From NCBI RefSeq assembly GCF_900239185.1, contig NZ_OENA01000038.1, positions 124,001-188,000 of the forward strand: a stretch of DNA of 64,000 bases, given 5' to 3'. Shown here piece by piece: positions 53,012 through 62,196 of the stretch. The notes beneath the pieces were generated by a model, which did not search any database, was not told the origin of the DNA, and worked only from the letters and a program-made list of their open reading frames with translations. The translations under genes and the position numbers were made by a program. Source of the DNA: Tenacibaculum finnmarkense. Its GTDB lineage: Bacteria > Bacteroidota > Bacteroidia > Flavobacteriales > Flavobacteriaceae. Numbering within the stretch: position 1 is the stretch's first letter; each line of letters begins with the position of its first letter.

Positions 53012-53647
53012 TTACAACATACTTACTTTTCCGCTGCTAATATGGTAAACTCCTCCTACAATTTTAATTTCACCAGCTTGCTCCATTTCATTTAAAATAG
53101 GGCTCTTTTCTCTGATTCGTTGAATTGTTAAACTTACATTGTTTTCAATGGTTTTATTAACAAATTCGGTGTTTGATGAATTATGATCACCAGTAATTTC
53201 TTTTTCTGATTTTTTTACAGCTGGTTGAATATTACTTAACATAGATGTAATATTTCCTAATTCTACATGATCGCAGGCTGCTTTAATTGCACCGCAACTT
53301 TCATGACCTAGCACAAAAATTAACTTACTTCCTGCTACTTTACATGAATATTCCATGCTTCCTAAAATATCAGTATTTTCAAAATTTCCAGCAACTCTAG
53401 CTACAAAAACATCGCCAATAGTTTGATCAAAAATTAATTCAACAGGTACTCTTGAGTCAATACATGAAAGTACAATTGCTTTTGGATGCTGACCATCTGT
53501 TGTTTGAGTAATTAAGGCTTTATGGTCTATGGTGTGAACTTCATCTCTAATAAAACGTGAATTTCCTTCGATAAAATCTTGTAACACAATCATTGGTGTT
53601 AATTTGTCTTGAGCGTCTTTTGTTAGTGCTTTATTTCTGTGTGGCAT
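53012..53647 (-). CDS. Beta-class carbonic anhydrase
   Basis: A 211-residue zinc enzyme interconverting CO2 and bicarbonate. Zinc ligands Cys62 (SCIDSRVPVE, with Asp64/Arg66), His115 and Cys118 (LGHESCGA) are in place. No signal peptide is visible, so it is cytosolic. It lies 75 bp after the SulP transporter on the same strand, which suggests that the pair handles bicarbonate together. Confidence 0.95.
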   Translation of the reverse strand: MPHRNKALTKDAQDKLTPMIVLQDFIEGNSRFIRDEVHTIDHKALITQTTDGQHPKAIVLSCIDSRVPVELIFDQTIGDVFVARVAGNFENTDILGSMEYSCKVAGSKLIFVLGHESCGAIKAACDHVELGNITSMLSNIQPAVKKSEKEITGDHNSSNTEFVNKTIENNVSLTIQRIREKSPILNEMEQAGEIKIVGGVYHISSGKVSML

Positions 53648-53722
53648 AATTTTTTTATTTTTTAAAATCGTCTTTTATATTTTTTATTAAGAGTACACAT
53701 TTTTTTAAATATAAACGTGTAT

Positions 53723-55309
53723 TTAAATAGTATTTTTTTTAGTTCTTAAATTAAAAAACTCAATATAACTCGGCGGATTTTTTACAATACCTCTTTCTGA
53801 TATTAATTGAATATCTATATTTCTTTCTTTGGCTTTAAAAGCAAAATCTTCTAAAATTTCGATGATATCATTATCTAAATATCGTGTTTTTCGAACATCT
53901 AATTCTAAAAAAGTTTCTTTAGGTAAGCTGTCTAGTTCTTTTAAAATAGCTCCTTTGTTAAAAAAAGTAACTTCTTCTGCAAGTGTCATTTTAATTTTGT
54001 GCTTACCATTACTTTTATCTTCAATATGTAAAAAGTGTGAGTTTTGAAAACTTTTAATTAAAATAACCACAATTCCTACTGTTAATCCTAAGGCGATACC
54101 TACTAATAAATCGGCAAATACAATACCTATTACTGTTACTGTAAAAGGTATCCATTGTTTCCATCCTAGTTGAAATATTTCTTTAAAAACCTTTGGTTTC
54201 GCTAAGTTATATCCTACAACTAATAAAATTGCCGCTAAAACAGATAGTGGAATTTTATTTAATAAAGTAGGAATTAAAAGTACTGAAATTAATAATAAAA
54301 ATCCATGAATTATTGTCGCTAACTTTGTTTTTCCTCCTGATTGAATATTTGCAGAACTTCTTACAATAACCTGTGTAATTGGCAAACCACCAATAAGCCC
54401 AGAAATAATATTCCCTGTTCCTTGCGCTAACAATTCTCTATTTGTTGGTGTTACATTTTTATCTGGATCTATTTTATCTGATGCCTCCACACATAATAAT
54501 GTTTCTAAACTTGCTACTAAAGCAATAGTAAAAGCAGTAACCCAAACTTGTGGATTTGTAATAGCGCTAAAATTAGGAAAGCTAAACTGCCCTAAAAAAG
54601 AATCTAAACTATCAGGTACTGGTACGCTTACTAAATGTGCTGGGTTTATACCATATTTAGTATTTTGAATTGTAATAAAATAATACACAATACCTGCAAC
54701 AACTGCTACTAAAGGACCTTGTATTATTTGAAATATTTTTCCTTTTTTAGATAAAACAGTACTCCATAGTAATAATATCACTAAACCAATAAACCCAATG
54801 ATTGTAGCGCCTAGGTTAATATTATCAACAATATTTAAAATAGCAGAAAAGGTGTTTTCACCAGAAGCCTCTATAAAACTATCGGCTCCTTCAGGCTCTG
54901 AATCGTAGCCAAAAAAGTGAGGGATTTGTTTTAAAATAATAATAATACCAATACCTGTTAACATTCCTTTAATTACTGATGAAGGAAAATAATACCCAAT
55001 AATTCCAGCCTTTAAAAAACCAAAAATCACCTGAATAACTCCTCCTAAAACTACGGCAACTAAAAAGTTTTCATAGCCACCTAAAGTACCAATAGCGGTT
55101 AATACAATAGCTGCTAAACCTGCTGCCGGACCACTAACTCCAATTTTAGAGCCACTTAAAGCCCCTACAACAACACCACCAATTATACCTGCAATTAATC
55201 CAGAAAATAAGGGTGCGCCACTAGCTAATGCAATACCTAAACACAAAGGTAATGCAACGAAAAATACGACTACACTTGCTGGTAAATCGTTTTTAATATA
55301 TTTGAACAT
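53723..55309 (-). CDS. SulP family anion transporter with STAS domain
   Basis: A 528-residue membrane transporter. About 12 helices contain the family motifs LPLCLGIALASGAPLFSGLI and GLIGGLPITQVIVRSSAN; the C-terminal STAS domain (about 430-520; FLELDVRKTRYLDNDIIEIL) regulates it. SulP proteins carry sulfate, bicarbonate or dicarboxylates. The neighbouring carbonic anhydrase favours bicarbonate uptake or a SulP-carbonic anhydrase partnership, but the substrate is inference. A small hairpin (CTCTAAG / CTTAGAG, 55327-55349) lies in its leader region. Confidence 0.9.
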   Translation of the reverse strand: MFKYIKNDLPASVVVFFVALPLCLGIALASGAPLFSGLIAGIIGGVVVGALSGSKIGVSGPAAGLAAIVLTAIGTLGGYENFLVAVVLGGVIQVIFGFLKAGIIGYYFPSSVIKGMLTGIGIIIILKQIPHFFGYDSEPEGADSFIEASGENTFSAILNIVDNINLGATIIGFIGLVILLLWSTVLSKKGKIFQIIQGPLVAVVAGIVYYFITIQNTKYGINPAHLVSVPVPDSLDSFLGQFSFPNFSAITNPQVWVTAFTIALVASLETLLCVEASDKIDPDKNVTPTNRELLAQGTGNIISGLIGGLPITQVIVRSSANIQSGGKTKLATIIHGFLLLISVLLIPTLLNKIPLSVLAAILLVVGYNLAKPKVFKEIFQLGWKQWIPFTVTVIGIVFADLLVGIALGLTVGIVVILIKSFQNSHFLHIEDKSNGKHKIKMTLAEEVTFFNKGAILKELDSLPKETFLELDVRKTRYLDNDIIEILEDFAFKAKERNIDIQLISERGIVKNPPSYIEFFNLRTKKNTI

Positions 55310-55390
55310 ATATATAAGTAATTTGCCTCTAAGCTTTATAAACTTAGAGTTGTTTTTAATAATAAATAATTTTTTTGTACTGCTTAGAAA

Positions 55391-55687
55391 TTAAATAGCA
55401 AACTTTGGTGGAGGAGTGGTGGTCTTTAAATATTGAGAAACATAATTTTTAGAATGAAAAATTACAATTTCTATTTTTTGAGTTTTTCTGAAAAATAAAT
55501 TTAAATCAGCGGTTTGATACAGTTTCAACTCTTTAGAGGTTTCCTCTACAGTGCTTTCTTCTTCCTCTTCGTTTAAGTCTAAAAAAATGGTAACATCTTG
55601 GCTGCTATCAATTAAAGTTATAATTGTAGGTGCAGCAATCATGCTCATAAATAAGATAGAGAAAAAAAGTGCAATTTTTACTTTCAA
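55391..55687 (-). CDS. Small secreted protein with C-terminal PPPKF, unknown function
   Basis: A 98-residue protein with a signal-like N-terminus (KIALFFSILFMSMIAAPTI), an acidic stretch (EEEEESTVEE) and a proline-rich end (TTTPPPKFAI). I do not recognise a family. The start is a TTG at 55687; the next ATGs fall inside the signal peptide. A -7 box (TATTTTTG, 55713-55720, minus strand) is upstream, so it has its own promoter. It lies 68 bp after batE and 81 bp before sulP. Confidence 0.6.
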   Translation of the reverse strand: MKVKIALFFSILFMSMIAAPTIITLIDSSQDVTIFLDLNEEEEESTVEETSKELKLYQTADLNLFFRKTQKIEIVIFHSKNYVSQYLKTTTPPPKFAI

Positions 55688-55712
55688 CTGATTAAGTTTA
55701 ATTTAAGAGATA

Positions 55713-55720
55713 CAAAAATA
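55713..55720 (-). promoter_or_regulatory. -7 box of the small secreted protein promoter
   Basis: TATTTTTG on the minus strand (TAnnTTTG), 25 bp before the TTG start. Confidence 0.4.
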
Positions 55721-55754
55721 AGAAAGGTTTTTTAATTTATGAGTTAAATTATAG

Positions 55755-56519
55755 CTAATAATTATGTAACAACTTAACTGAGCTGCTAATAACCCACCCT
55801 GTTTTTCCGTCAGATAATTTTATTTTATTCCAATTATCAACAGTGTCAATAACTAGAATTTTTGTGCCTTCGTGTAGTGTGAATAGTCTATCGGCATCAT
55901 TTGTAGGCGCATTTTTTACTGTCATTTTTTCTGAAAAAACAATCGCTTTAACCTTGTTTTTTGATTGATTGTATTGAAAATTGGCAATACTTAAAGTAAT
56001 TATTAATAGTAAAAAAGAGATTATACTAGTTGCAAAAAACACCCTTTTTTTGCTTGGAGTGTATGAAAAATAGTACAAAACAACTAAAATACTCGCTAAA
56101 AAAGACAGTATAACTACAAAAACAGCCCAGGTGTTATAGGTGAATTTTTGTAATACATTGTAATTTATCCTTTGTAAAAAAGTAAGCGGTAATTCTTCAA
56201 TTCTATCTAAAGTTAAACGTTTTGCGATGTTTAAATTATTTCTAGCATCGCTATTTAATGGGTTTAATTGAAGTGCTTTTTCATAATTATAAATAGCAGG
56301 CGCTACTTTATGCAACTTATGATAGGCGTTCGCTAAATTAAAATGCACTTCAGAACAAACGACATTTTTACTGCTTTCAATTTGTTTATAAACCTTAATA
56401 GCATCAATATATTTACCTTCTTTGTATAAAGAATTGGCGTTTTCAAACAATTTATCCGCAGTTTGTGCTAATAAAATATTCGGTATTAAAAACAATAGTA
56501 ATACAATACATTTTCTCAT
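55755..56519 (-). CDS. batE: BatE: TPR and SH3-domain membrane protein
   Basis: A 254-residue exported protein (signal residues 1-18, cut near LLAQTAD). TPR repeats (ANSLYKEGKYIDAIKVYKQI, YNYEKALQLNPLNSDARNN) are followed by two transmembrane helices (about 133-180) and a C-terminal bacterial SH3 domain (ILVIDTVDNWNKIKLSDGKT). It is the last gene of the Bat operon, whose products are linked to aerotolerance and oxidative stress in Bacteroides. It overlaps batD by 1 bp. Confidence 0.88.
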   Translation of the reverse strand: MRKCIVLLLFLIPNILLAQTADKLFENANSLYKEGKYIDAIKVYKQIESSKNVVCSEVHFNLANAYHKLHKVAPAIYNYEKALQLNPLNSDARNNLNIAKRLTLDRIEELPLTFLQRINYNVLQKFTYNTWAVFVVILSFLASILVVLYYFSYTPSKKRVFFATSIISFLLLIITLSIANFQYNQSKNKVKAIVFSEKMTVKNAPTNDADRLFTLHEGTKILVIDTVDNWNKIKLSDGKTGWVISSSVKLLHNY

Positions 56520-58288
56520 TATAATTGCTTGTCTAATTGAGTAATAATTTGTGTTGCTTTTTGGTATTCTTCGGTCATTTGCAGGTTTGTAATTGGCGTA
56601 TATCGTGCAAAATCACAATCGGATAAAACAGTTATAAAGCTTTTAATAGTAGCCTTATCAACCTTTTTTTCTTGAAGTAAATCGGTAATTTTTTCACTAC
56701 TAATATCCGTTGTTTCTATCTGTAGTTTTGCTTTTAAATAATTGTGTAACGCTCTTTCTAAAGCCTCATAAAAAGCTTCTTTTTCACCTAATTCCTTCTT
56801 TGCTTCCGATAAGTATTTTTTAGCTAATTTATCTGCCTTTCGTTGTTTATTTCCTACAATATCACCATTTCGTTCTTGTTTTTTCTTAGCGATAAAAATG
56901 CTAATAGGAATGGCTAAGACTGGTAATAATAGCAATACATAAAACCAAATAGATTTAAAAAAATCGGTGCTTTTTAAAGGTTGAAAACTTGTTGAAGTTT
57001 GAATATATTTAAAATCATCACCAGTAATTTCAACGGGTTTTTTATTTAAATCGCCCGATTTTTTGGTAGCAGGTAATGTTTTTCCTTCTAAAATAGCTAC
57101 AAATAAATCATCAGTAATAATGGTTTTATAGGCTTTTTTCTTCGGATTAAAATAAGAAAAACTCGTTTTCGGAATTTTGTATTTTCCTTTATACTCAGGT
57201 ACTACGGTATAAATATCGGCAACTTCTCCTTTTAAACCTGTTGAAGTAATGCTAACATTTTCTTTTCTTTCAGGCTGATAAATTTCAAGTTCTTCAGGCG
57301 TTTCTATCTTCGGAAGTTCAAATAATTTTAAATTCCCTTGCCCACGAACAGCTACTTTTAGCAAAGAAGATTCATTCGCTTTTAAAGTGTTTTTATTTAA
57401 GGAAACATTAAAATTAAATTCACCAACGGCACCTGTAAAATTTTCAGGTTTATTTTCAAGAGGTAAGGGTTTCGCATTCACTATTTTTTTAGCCGAAGAA
57501 AAGTCTTTACGAACTTGTTTTGTCATGGAATTTCCAAAAAAATCGGCACGACCCGTAGGAACCGCCACCACAATATCCATTTTCATAGGATTTAGGGTTA
57601 GTTTTCCATCTCTAGTAGGTATAAGAAACGCTTTGTGCATAACGGCATATCGGTAACGTTCACCATTATAGGTACCTATTTGCACGGGTGTTCCATTTCT
57701 TTTAATTTCTTGATTCCAAAACCCATTATATTGCGGATTCTTGGTAATAGCATGGTCGTAAATACCGATATTTTCACTAAAATATAATCGGTATTCAACA
57801 TAAATACCTTCGCCAACATAAGGTTGAGAATTTGAAATTTGCGCTACTAAATGTATATTTTGTTGCGCAATATAATTAGGATCGTTAGGATCTTTAGGAA
57901 CTTCAACAGTACTTAAAACGGTAATTTTTACAATGTTTGACTTTACTATTTCTCCGTCTATTTCTATTGTTGCAGCAGGAATATTGTATGTCCCCTTAGC
58001 TTTGGGTTCAATAATATAGGTGTATGATTTTTTAAAGGATGATTTACCATTTATCCAAGATTGACTAACCGATTGGCTAGGTCCTCCAACAACTTTAAAG
58101 TTTTTAAAGTTAGGTGGTGTAAAGTTATCGGCACCTTGTTGGCTAATGGTAAATTCTATACGCAAACGTTGGTTAACGCCTAATTTATTTTTACTAACGC
58201 TTGTTTTTAATACTGATTCTTGCGCATTAATAGCAAATGTTATAAAGCAGCTTAATAAAGCGATATATAGTTTTAATTTCATATTCAT
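56519..58288 (-). CDS. batD: BatD: exported beta-domain protein with C-terminal membrane anchor
   Basis: A 589-residue protein of the BatD family. A signal peptide (FAINAQE) precedes several beta-sandwich repeats (FTISQQGADNFTPPNFKNF, then VPKDPNDPNYIAQQN), and a transmembrane helix near 430-450 is followed by a basic cytosolic tail. I choose the ATG at 58288 (MNMKLKL); an ATG at 58282 is equally possible and the longer frame uses TTG. It is co-transcribed with batC and batE and probably works with the VWA proteins BatA/BatB in the envelope. Confidence 0.9.
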   Translation of the reverse strand: MNMKLKLYIALLSCFITFAINAQESVLKTSVSKNKLGVNQRLRIEFTISQQGADNFTPPNFKNFKVVGGPSQSVSQSWINGKSSFKKSYTYIIEPKAKGTYNIPAATIEIDGEIVKSNIVKITVLSTVEVPKDPNDPNYIAQQNIHLVAQISNSQPYVGEGIYVEYRLYFSENIGIYDHAITKNPQYNGFWNQEIKRNGTPVQIGTYNGERYRYAVMHKAFLIPTRDGKLTLNPMKMDIVVAVPTGRADFFGNSMTKQVRKDFSSAKKIVNAKPLPLENKPENFTGAVGEFNFNVSLNKNTLKANESSLLKVAVRGQGNLKLFELPKIETPEELEIYQPERKENVSITSTGLKGEVADIYTVVPEYKGKYKIPKTSFSYFNPKKKAYKTIITDDLFVAILEGKTLPATKKSGDLNKKPVEITGDDFKYIQTSTSFQPLKSTDFFKSIWFYVLLLLPVLAIPISIFIAKKKQERNGDIVGNKQRKADKLAKKYLSEAKKELGEKEAFYEALERALHNYLKAKLQIETTDISSEKITDLLQEKKVDKATIKSFITVLSDCDFARYTPITNLQMTEEYQKATQIITQLDKQL

Positions 58289-58331
58289 TTTCAAAAACGT
58301 AAAAATTAGTAAGGTTTTAAAAGTTGGAAAA

Positions 58332-59189
58332 TTACCAATCTTTTTCTTGTTTTACTTTTCTTCCTTTCGATTTTTTCACATTCATTTTCTTTTGAGTCTT
58401 CTTCTCTTCATTATTTAAGCTTTCCAACAATTGTTTCATTTGTTGAGCAGACATTTTTGCCTGTTTAGGCTGTGGCTTTTTAGCGTCTTTTTTCGGATCA
58501 TCTTTCTTCTTTTGATTATTCTGATCGTCTTTTTTATCTTTATCGTCGCCTTCTTTGTTCTTGTCTTTTTCCTTGTCTTTCTCTTTATTTTTATCGTCTT
58601 CTTTCTTATCCTTTTTATCTTTGTCGTCGCCTTTTTTGTCTTTATCTTTTTTATCCTTGTCTTTATTTTCTTTGTCGTCCTTCTTATCCTTATTGTCTTT
58701 GTTATCCTTATTATTTTTCTTGTCTTGCTGTTCTTTCTTTAATTTCTTTTTAGCAACAGCAAGGTTATAACGTGTTTCATCGTCATTCGGATTTTTACGC
58801 AACGCATTTTTATAAGCATCCACCGCAGGTTGATACTGTTTTTGCTCCATCATAGCATTTCCTATATTATGATATGCGGCTGCTTTTGATAATTTATCGG
58901 TAGCAGTTTTAGCAGTAAGTTCAAATTGTTCTACGGCTTCTTTGTATTTTTTTTGTTGATATAAAGTATTACCAAAATTATAACTTGCTTTATCGTAAGT
59001 ACTATTTTTATCTAATGCTTTACGGTATAAAATACTAGCATCATCAAATTTTTGTTTATTGTAAAGCTTGTTTCCTTTACGTAACAAAGCCCTTGATTCT
59101 CGTTGTAATTTTAACGTGTCTATTTGTGCGGATGCCTGTATAGTCATCAGTATAAAAAGTACAAATAGTATATTTTTTGAATGTTTCAT
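58332..59189 (-). CDS. batC: BatC: TPR protein with lysine/aspartate-rich tail
   Basis: A 285-residue exported protein (signal residues 1-21, IQASAQ). TPR repeats follow (LRKGNKLYNKQKFDDASILY, QKKYKEAVEQFELTAK, QKQYQPAVDAYKNALRKNP, about 30-150). From about 150 to 240 the protein is almost pure Lys/Asp/Glu (KDKKGDDKDKKDKKE), then KKPQPKQAKMSAQQM and a basic end. The charged tract is low-complexity and probably disordered. It lies between batB and batD. Confidence 0.88.
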   Translation of the reverse strand: MKHSKNILFVLFILMTIQASAQIDTLKLQRESRALLRKGNKLYNKQKFDDASILYRKALDKNSTYDKASYNFGNTLYQQKKYKEAVEQFELTAKTATDKLSKAAAYHNIGNAMMEQKQYQPAVDAYKNALRKNPNDDETRYNLAVAKKKLKKEQQDKKNNKDNKDNKDKKDDKENKDKDKKDKDKKGDDKDKKDKKEDDKNKEKDKEKDKNKEGDDKDKKDDQNNQKKKDDPKKDAKKPQPKQAKMSAQQMKQLLESLNNEEKKTQKKMNVKKSKGRKVKQEKDW

Positions 59190-59206
59190 TTTCTATAAAA
59201 TAGCCG

Positions 59207-60250
59207 TTACGACTCTTTTTCGTTAAACAAATCTGCTTTTTTAACCCATTTTGTTTTTCTTTCGAAGAAAAATAAATCGATTATTAAAAATAATAACCCA
59301 ATTCCTAAAAACCATTGAAACTGATCTTTATAATCAGAAAATTGTTTGGTTTCAAATTCACTTTTTTGAGCATTCGTTATAATTTTTTCGATAGCATTCA
59401 CAGGATTTGACGTTTTATTTCCATCGATATATTTTCCTTGGGAAGCTTCAGCAATATCTTGTAAAACATCCGATTTTCTTTTGGTGATAACCGTCTGTTC
59501 TTGATTATCTTTTTTATAACCAACTAGTGCACCGTTTCTTTTTATCGGAATTGGAGCTCCTTTTTCTGTTCCAACACCAATTGTATATACTTTTACGCCT
59601 TCATTTGAAATATTTTGGGCAAGTTGTTTTGTTTCTTCTTGATGATCCTCTCCATCAGAAATAACAATTAAAAAACGATTCGTTTGTTCATCATTATTAT
59701 AATAGGTTTTAGCTAAATTTAATGCTTCATTAATAGCAGTTCCTTGGCTTGAAACCATATCAGGATTGGCATTTTGTAAAAACATTTTAGCCGCCGCATG
59801 ATCCGTAGTAATTGGTAATAACGGATAGGCATTTCCTGCATAAATAATAATACCAATTCTATCGCTACCTAATTTATCAATAATTTTTGAAATGATTTGT
59901 TTAGCTTTCTCTAACCTGTTTGGAGCAATATCTTCTGCTAGCATACTTTTAGAAACATCTAAAGCAAAAACTACATCAACACCTTCTCTTTTTACGGTTT
60001 TCAGTTTTGTTCCCATTTTAGGATTTACTAACGAAACAATTAAAAAAGAGATTCCTATTAAGAAGAAAATCAATTTTAAAACCGATTTAAAAGTAGATGA
60101 ATTTGGTGCGATTTTAGCTAACATTTTTGCGTTAGTAAACTTTTTTTGAGTGCGTTTTTTCCACCATAAAACAAATAAGAAAACAACAATTAATATCGGA
60201 ATAATTGCAAATAGCCAAAAATATATCGGTTCTTCTAATCGGTATAACAT
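59207..60250 (-). CDS. batB: BatB: membrane-anchored VWA-domain protein
   Basis: A 347-residue protein with transmembrane helices near residues 10-28 and 55-75 and another at 315-335, flanking a von Willebrand factor A domain. The metal-binding MIDAS motif is intact: DVSKSMLAEDIAPNRLE, GTAINEAL and SDGEDHQ. The VWA domain probably binds partner proteins outside the membrane. It lies 2 bp after batA. Confidence 0.9.
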   Translation of the reverse strand: MLYRLEEPIYFWLFAIIPILIVVFLFVLWWKKRTQKKFTNAKMLAKIAPNSSTFKSVLKLIFFLIGISFLIVSLVNPKMGTKLKTVKREGVDVVFALDVSKSMLAEDIAPNRLEKAKQIISKIIDKLGSDRIGIIIYAGNAYPLLPITTDHAAAKMFLQNANPDMVSSQGTAINEALNLAKTYYNNDEQTNRFLIVISDGEDHQEETKQLAQNISNEGVKVYTIGVGTEKGAPIPIKRNGALVGYKKDNQEQTVITKRKSDVLQDIAEASQGKYIDGNKTSNPVNAIEKIITNAQKSEFETKQFSDYKDQFQWFLGIGLLFLIIDLFFFERKTKWVKKADLFNEKES

Positions 60251-60252
60251 GT

Positions 60253-61260
60253 TTATATAAAACTTTTAAATAGTGTGTTTTTCAATAAAAATTCTAATAA
60301 TAAAAAGATACCTGCAATAAATACCAATAATCGGTAATTTTCGGTGTAATTATAATATTTGAATTCTTCTATTTTTGTTTTTTCTAGCTTATTAATTTCG
60401 CTATAAATGGCTTTTAATTTAGAGTTATCGGTTGCTCTAAAGTATTTACCATCTGTTTCTTTTGCGATATGTTTTAATAACTTTTCGTCTATTTCTACTT
60501 GTTGATTTCTAAAAGAAATTTTTCCAGTTCGAGGATCTTTTGCCCAAGGAAAAGGTGCCATTCCGTTTGTACCAATACCGATTGTATATACTTTAATTCC
60601 GTTTCCTTTGGCTAATTCGGTTGCCGTTTTCGGATCTACAAAACCAGCATTATTTACACCATCGGTTAAAAGAATAATCACTTTACTTTTGGCTTTGCTT
60701 TCTTTTAGTCTATTTACGGCAGAACCTAAGCCCATACCAATAGCTGTTCCGCCATCTAACTGACCCCATTTAATTTCAGAAATTGTTCTTTTTACAATCG
60801 ATTTATCGCTAGTAATTGGCGTTTGAGTAAAACTTTCACCTGCATAAACAACAATTCCAATTCTGTCATTTGGTCTGCGATTTACAAAATCAACAGCCAC
60901 TTTTTTCAGCGCTTCTAATCTATTAGGTTTTAAATCTTTTGCCAACATACTAGCCGATACATCAATTGCCATAACAATATCAATCCCTTTATTCGATTTT
61001 GTTTTTTTACTTACGGCTACATTTCTGGGTCTTGCTAAACCAACGATTAAACAAGCTAATGCAAGTAATCTGAAAATATATAATAATGGTTTTAGTTTTG
61101 GTAAAATTCCGCCATTTATTTTAAATCCTTTTACACTTGAAATGGTTAATTGTGCGCTGTCTTTTTTTCTAGAATAAAAATTCCAAAAAGCCAATAAAGG
61201 TATCAATATTAGCAACCATAAAAATTCAGGACTATGAAACTCAAAGTTATTCCACTTCAT
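60253..61260 (-). CDS. batA: BatA: membrane-anchored VWA-domain protein
   Basis: A 335-residue paralogue of BatB with the same layout: N-terminal helices, VWA domain with DVSASMLAKDLKPNRLE, GGTAIGMGL and TDGVNNAG, and a C-terminal helix (LLVFIAGIFLLLEFLL). It shares the extended MIDAS-like segment with BatB. It starts inside the end of the BatX-like gene (14-bp overlap). Confidence 0.92.
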   Translation of the reverse strand: MKWNNFEFHSPEFLWLLILIPLLAFWNFYSRKKDSAQLTISSVKGFKINGGILPKLKPLLYIFRLLALACLIVGLARPRNVAVSKKTKSNKGIDIVMAIDVSASMLAKDLKPNRLEALKKVAVDFVNRRPNDRIGIVVYAGESFTQTPITSDKSIVKRTISEIKWGQLDGGTAIGMGLGSAVNRLKESKAKSKVIILLTDGVNNAGFVDPKTATELAKGNGIKVYTIGIGTNGMAPFPWAKDPRTGKISFRNQQVEIDEKLLKHIAKETDGKYFRATDNSKLKAIYSEINKLEKTKIEEFKYYNYTENYRLLVFIAGIFLLLEFLLKNTLFKSFI

Positions 61261-62164
61261 CTTCTATTGCTTCTTTTTTAGGTTTTAAATTATCGATAAT
61301 GCTTTTAGCATCTTTACGATCTTGTTCAATTTGATAATCCATCGGTTTCGATTTTGCAAACTTTACTAAATCCGATTCTTGTAATAATTTTTTTAACTTA
61401 TCGATAGTTTCTTTATTTGTTTCAATCGATTTTATGTTGTTAAAATCATTTAAAACATCCATTAATTCATCGGTTGTAATTTCTAAAGCGGGTAATTTTA
61501 ATTCTCTTTCAATATATCCTCTAATAATATTTGTCAGTTCGCTATAGTATTTTTTTGTTTCATTATTTTGCCATAATAATTTTTTATCTAAAGCTTGTAA
61601 TTTTTCAATAGCTTCTTCATACGGAGGCAATAATGGAACAATAGTTTTTTCTTTAATTTCTTTTTTCTTTCTGATAATAAAATAATAGAGTAGTGCTCCA
61701 ATTAAAATAAGTAATGCTACTACCCACCAAAAATACTGTTCAAAATCATTATATTGATATCCTTCAGTTTTGATTCCTTTGATATCAAATTTTTTAGCTT
61801 TTGTTGTATCAATAGCAATTGTGGTTACATTGATAAGTAAACTATCGGTTAAATAAGCTTGGTTTTTAATAAAAATTTGTTGTTGTGGAATGTAAAAAGC
61901 ACCACTATCAAAACCAGTTAAAATATATTTTTGAATTATTTTATTATTGATTTTTTCAATTTTTAAAGAATCAACAACTTCTAATCCTTTTAAATTTTCT
62001 AATTTAGGAATGATAACATTTTCAGTTTCATTTACTAAAATTTTATATTGAAATTGCTCACCAATACGAATATTAGTAGTATCAATTTCAACTTGTACTT
62101 TGTCTGATTGTGAAAAACCAACGCAATATATCAGTAGGAATATGTAAAATAATGTAGCTCTCAT
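61247..62164 (-). CDS. BatX-like membrane protein of the Bat operon
   Basis: A 305-residue protein with a signal peptide (YCVGFSQSD), a beta-rich extracytoplasmic domain (VQVEIDTTNIRIGEQFQYK), one transmembrane helix (about 142-163, FWWVVALLILIGALLYYF) and a cytosolic helical domain with YYSELTNIIRGYIERELKL. It sits between the DUF58 protein and BatA. It matches no named Bat protein exactly and most resembles a BatD/BatX- or DUF4381-type protein. Confidence 0.75.
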   Translation of the reverse strand: MRATLFYIFLLIYCVGFSQSDKVQVEIDTTNIRIGEQFQYKILVNETENVIIPKLENLKGLEVVDSLKIEKINNKIIQKYILTGFDSGAFYIPQQQIFIKNQAYLTDSLLINVTTIAIDTTKAKKFDIKGIKTEGYQYNDFEQYFWWVVALLILIGALLYYFIIRKKKEIKEKTIVPLLPPYEEAIEKLQALDKKLLWQNNETKKYYSELTNIIRGYIERELKLPALEITTDELMDVLNDFNNIKSIETNKETIDKLKKLLQESDLVKFAKSKPMDYQIEQDRKDAKSIIDNLKPKKEAIEDEVE

Positions 62165-62196
62165 TTTTTTATGCTGTCAATTAAAATAGGCAATGA

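Noticed and set aside
55327..55349. Terminator of the small secreted protein gene
   Set aside because: The stem is only 7 bp and lacks a T-run on the minus strand; left as a possible leader hairpin of sulP.
58431..58742. Hydrophobic ORF opposite batC (F/L/V-rich)
   Set aside because: It is the antisense shadow of the Lys/Asp-rich BatC tract; codon bias of a poly-K/D region always gives a hydrophobic reverse frame.
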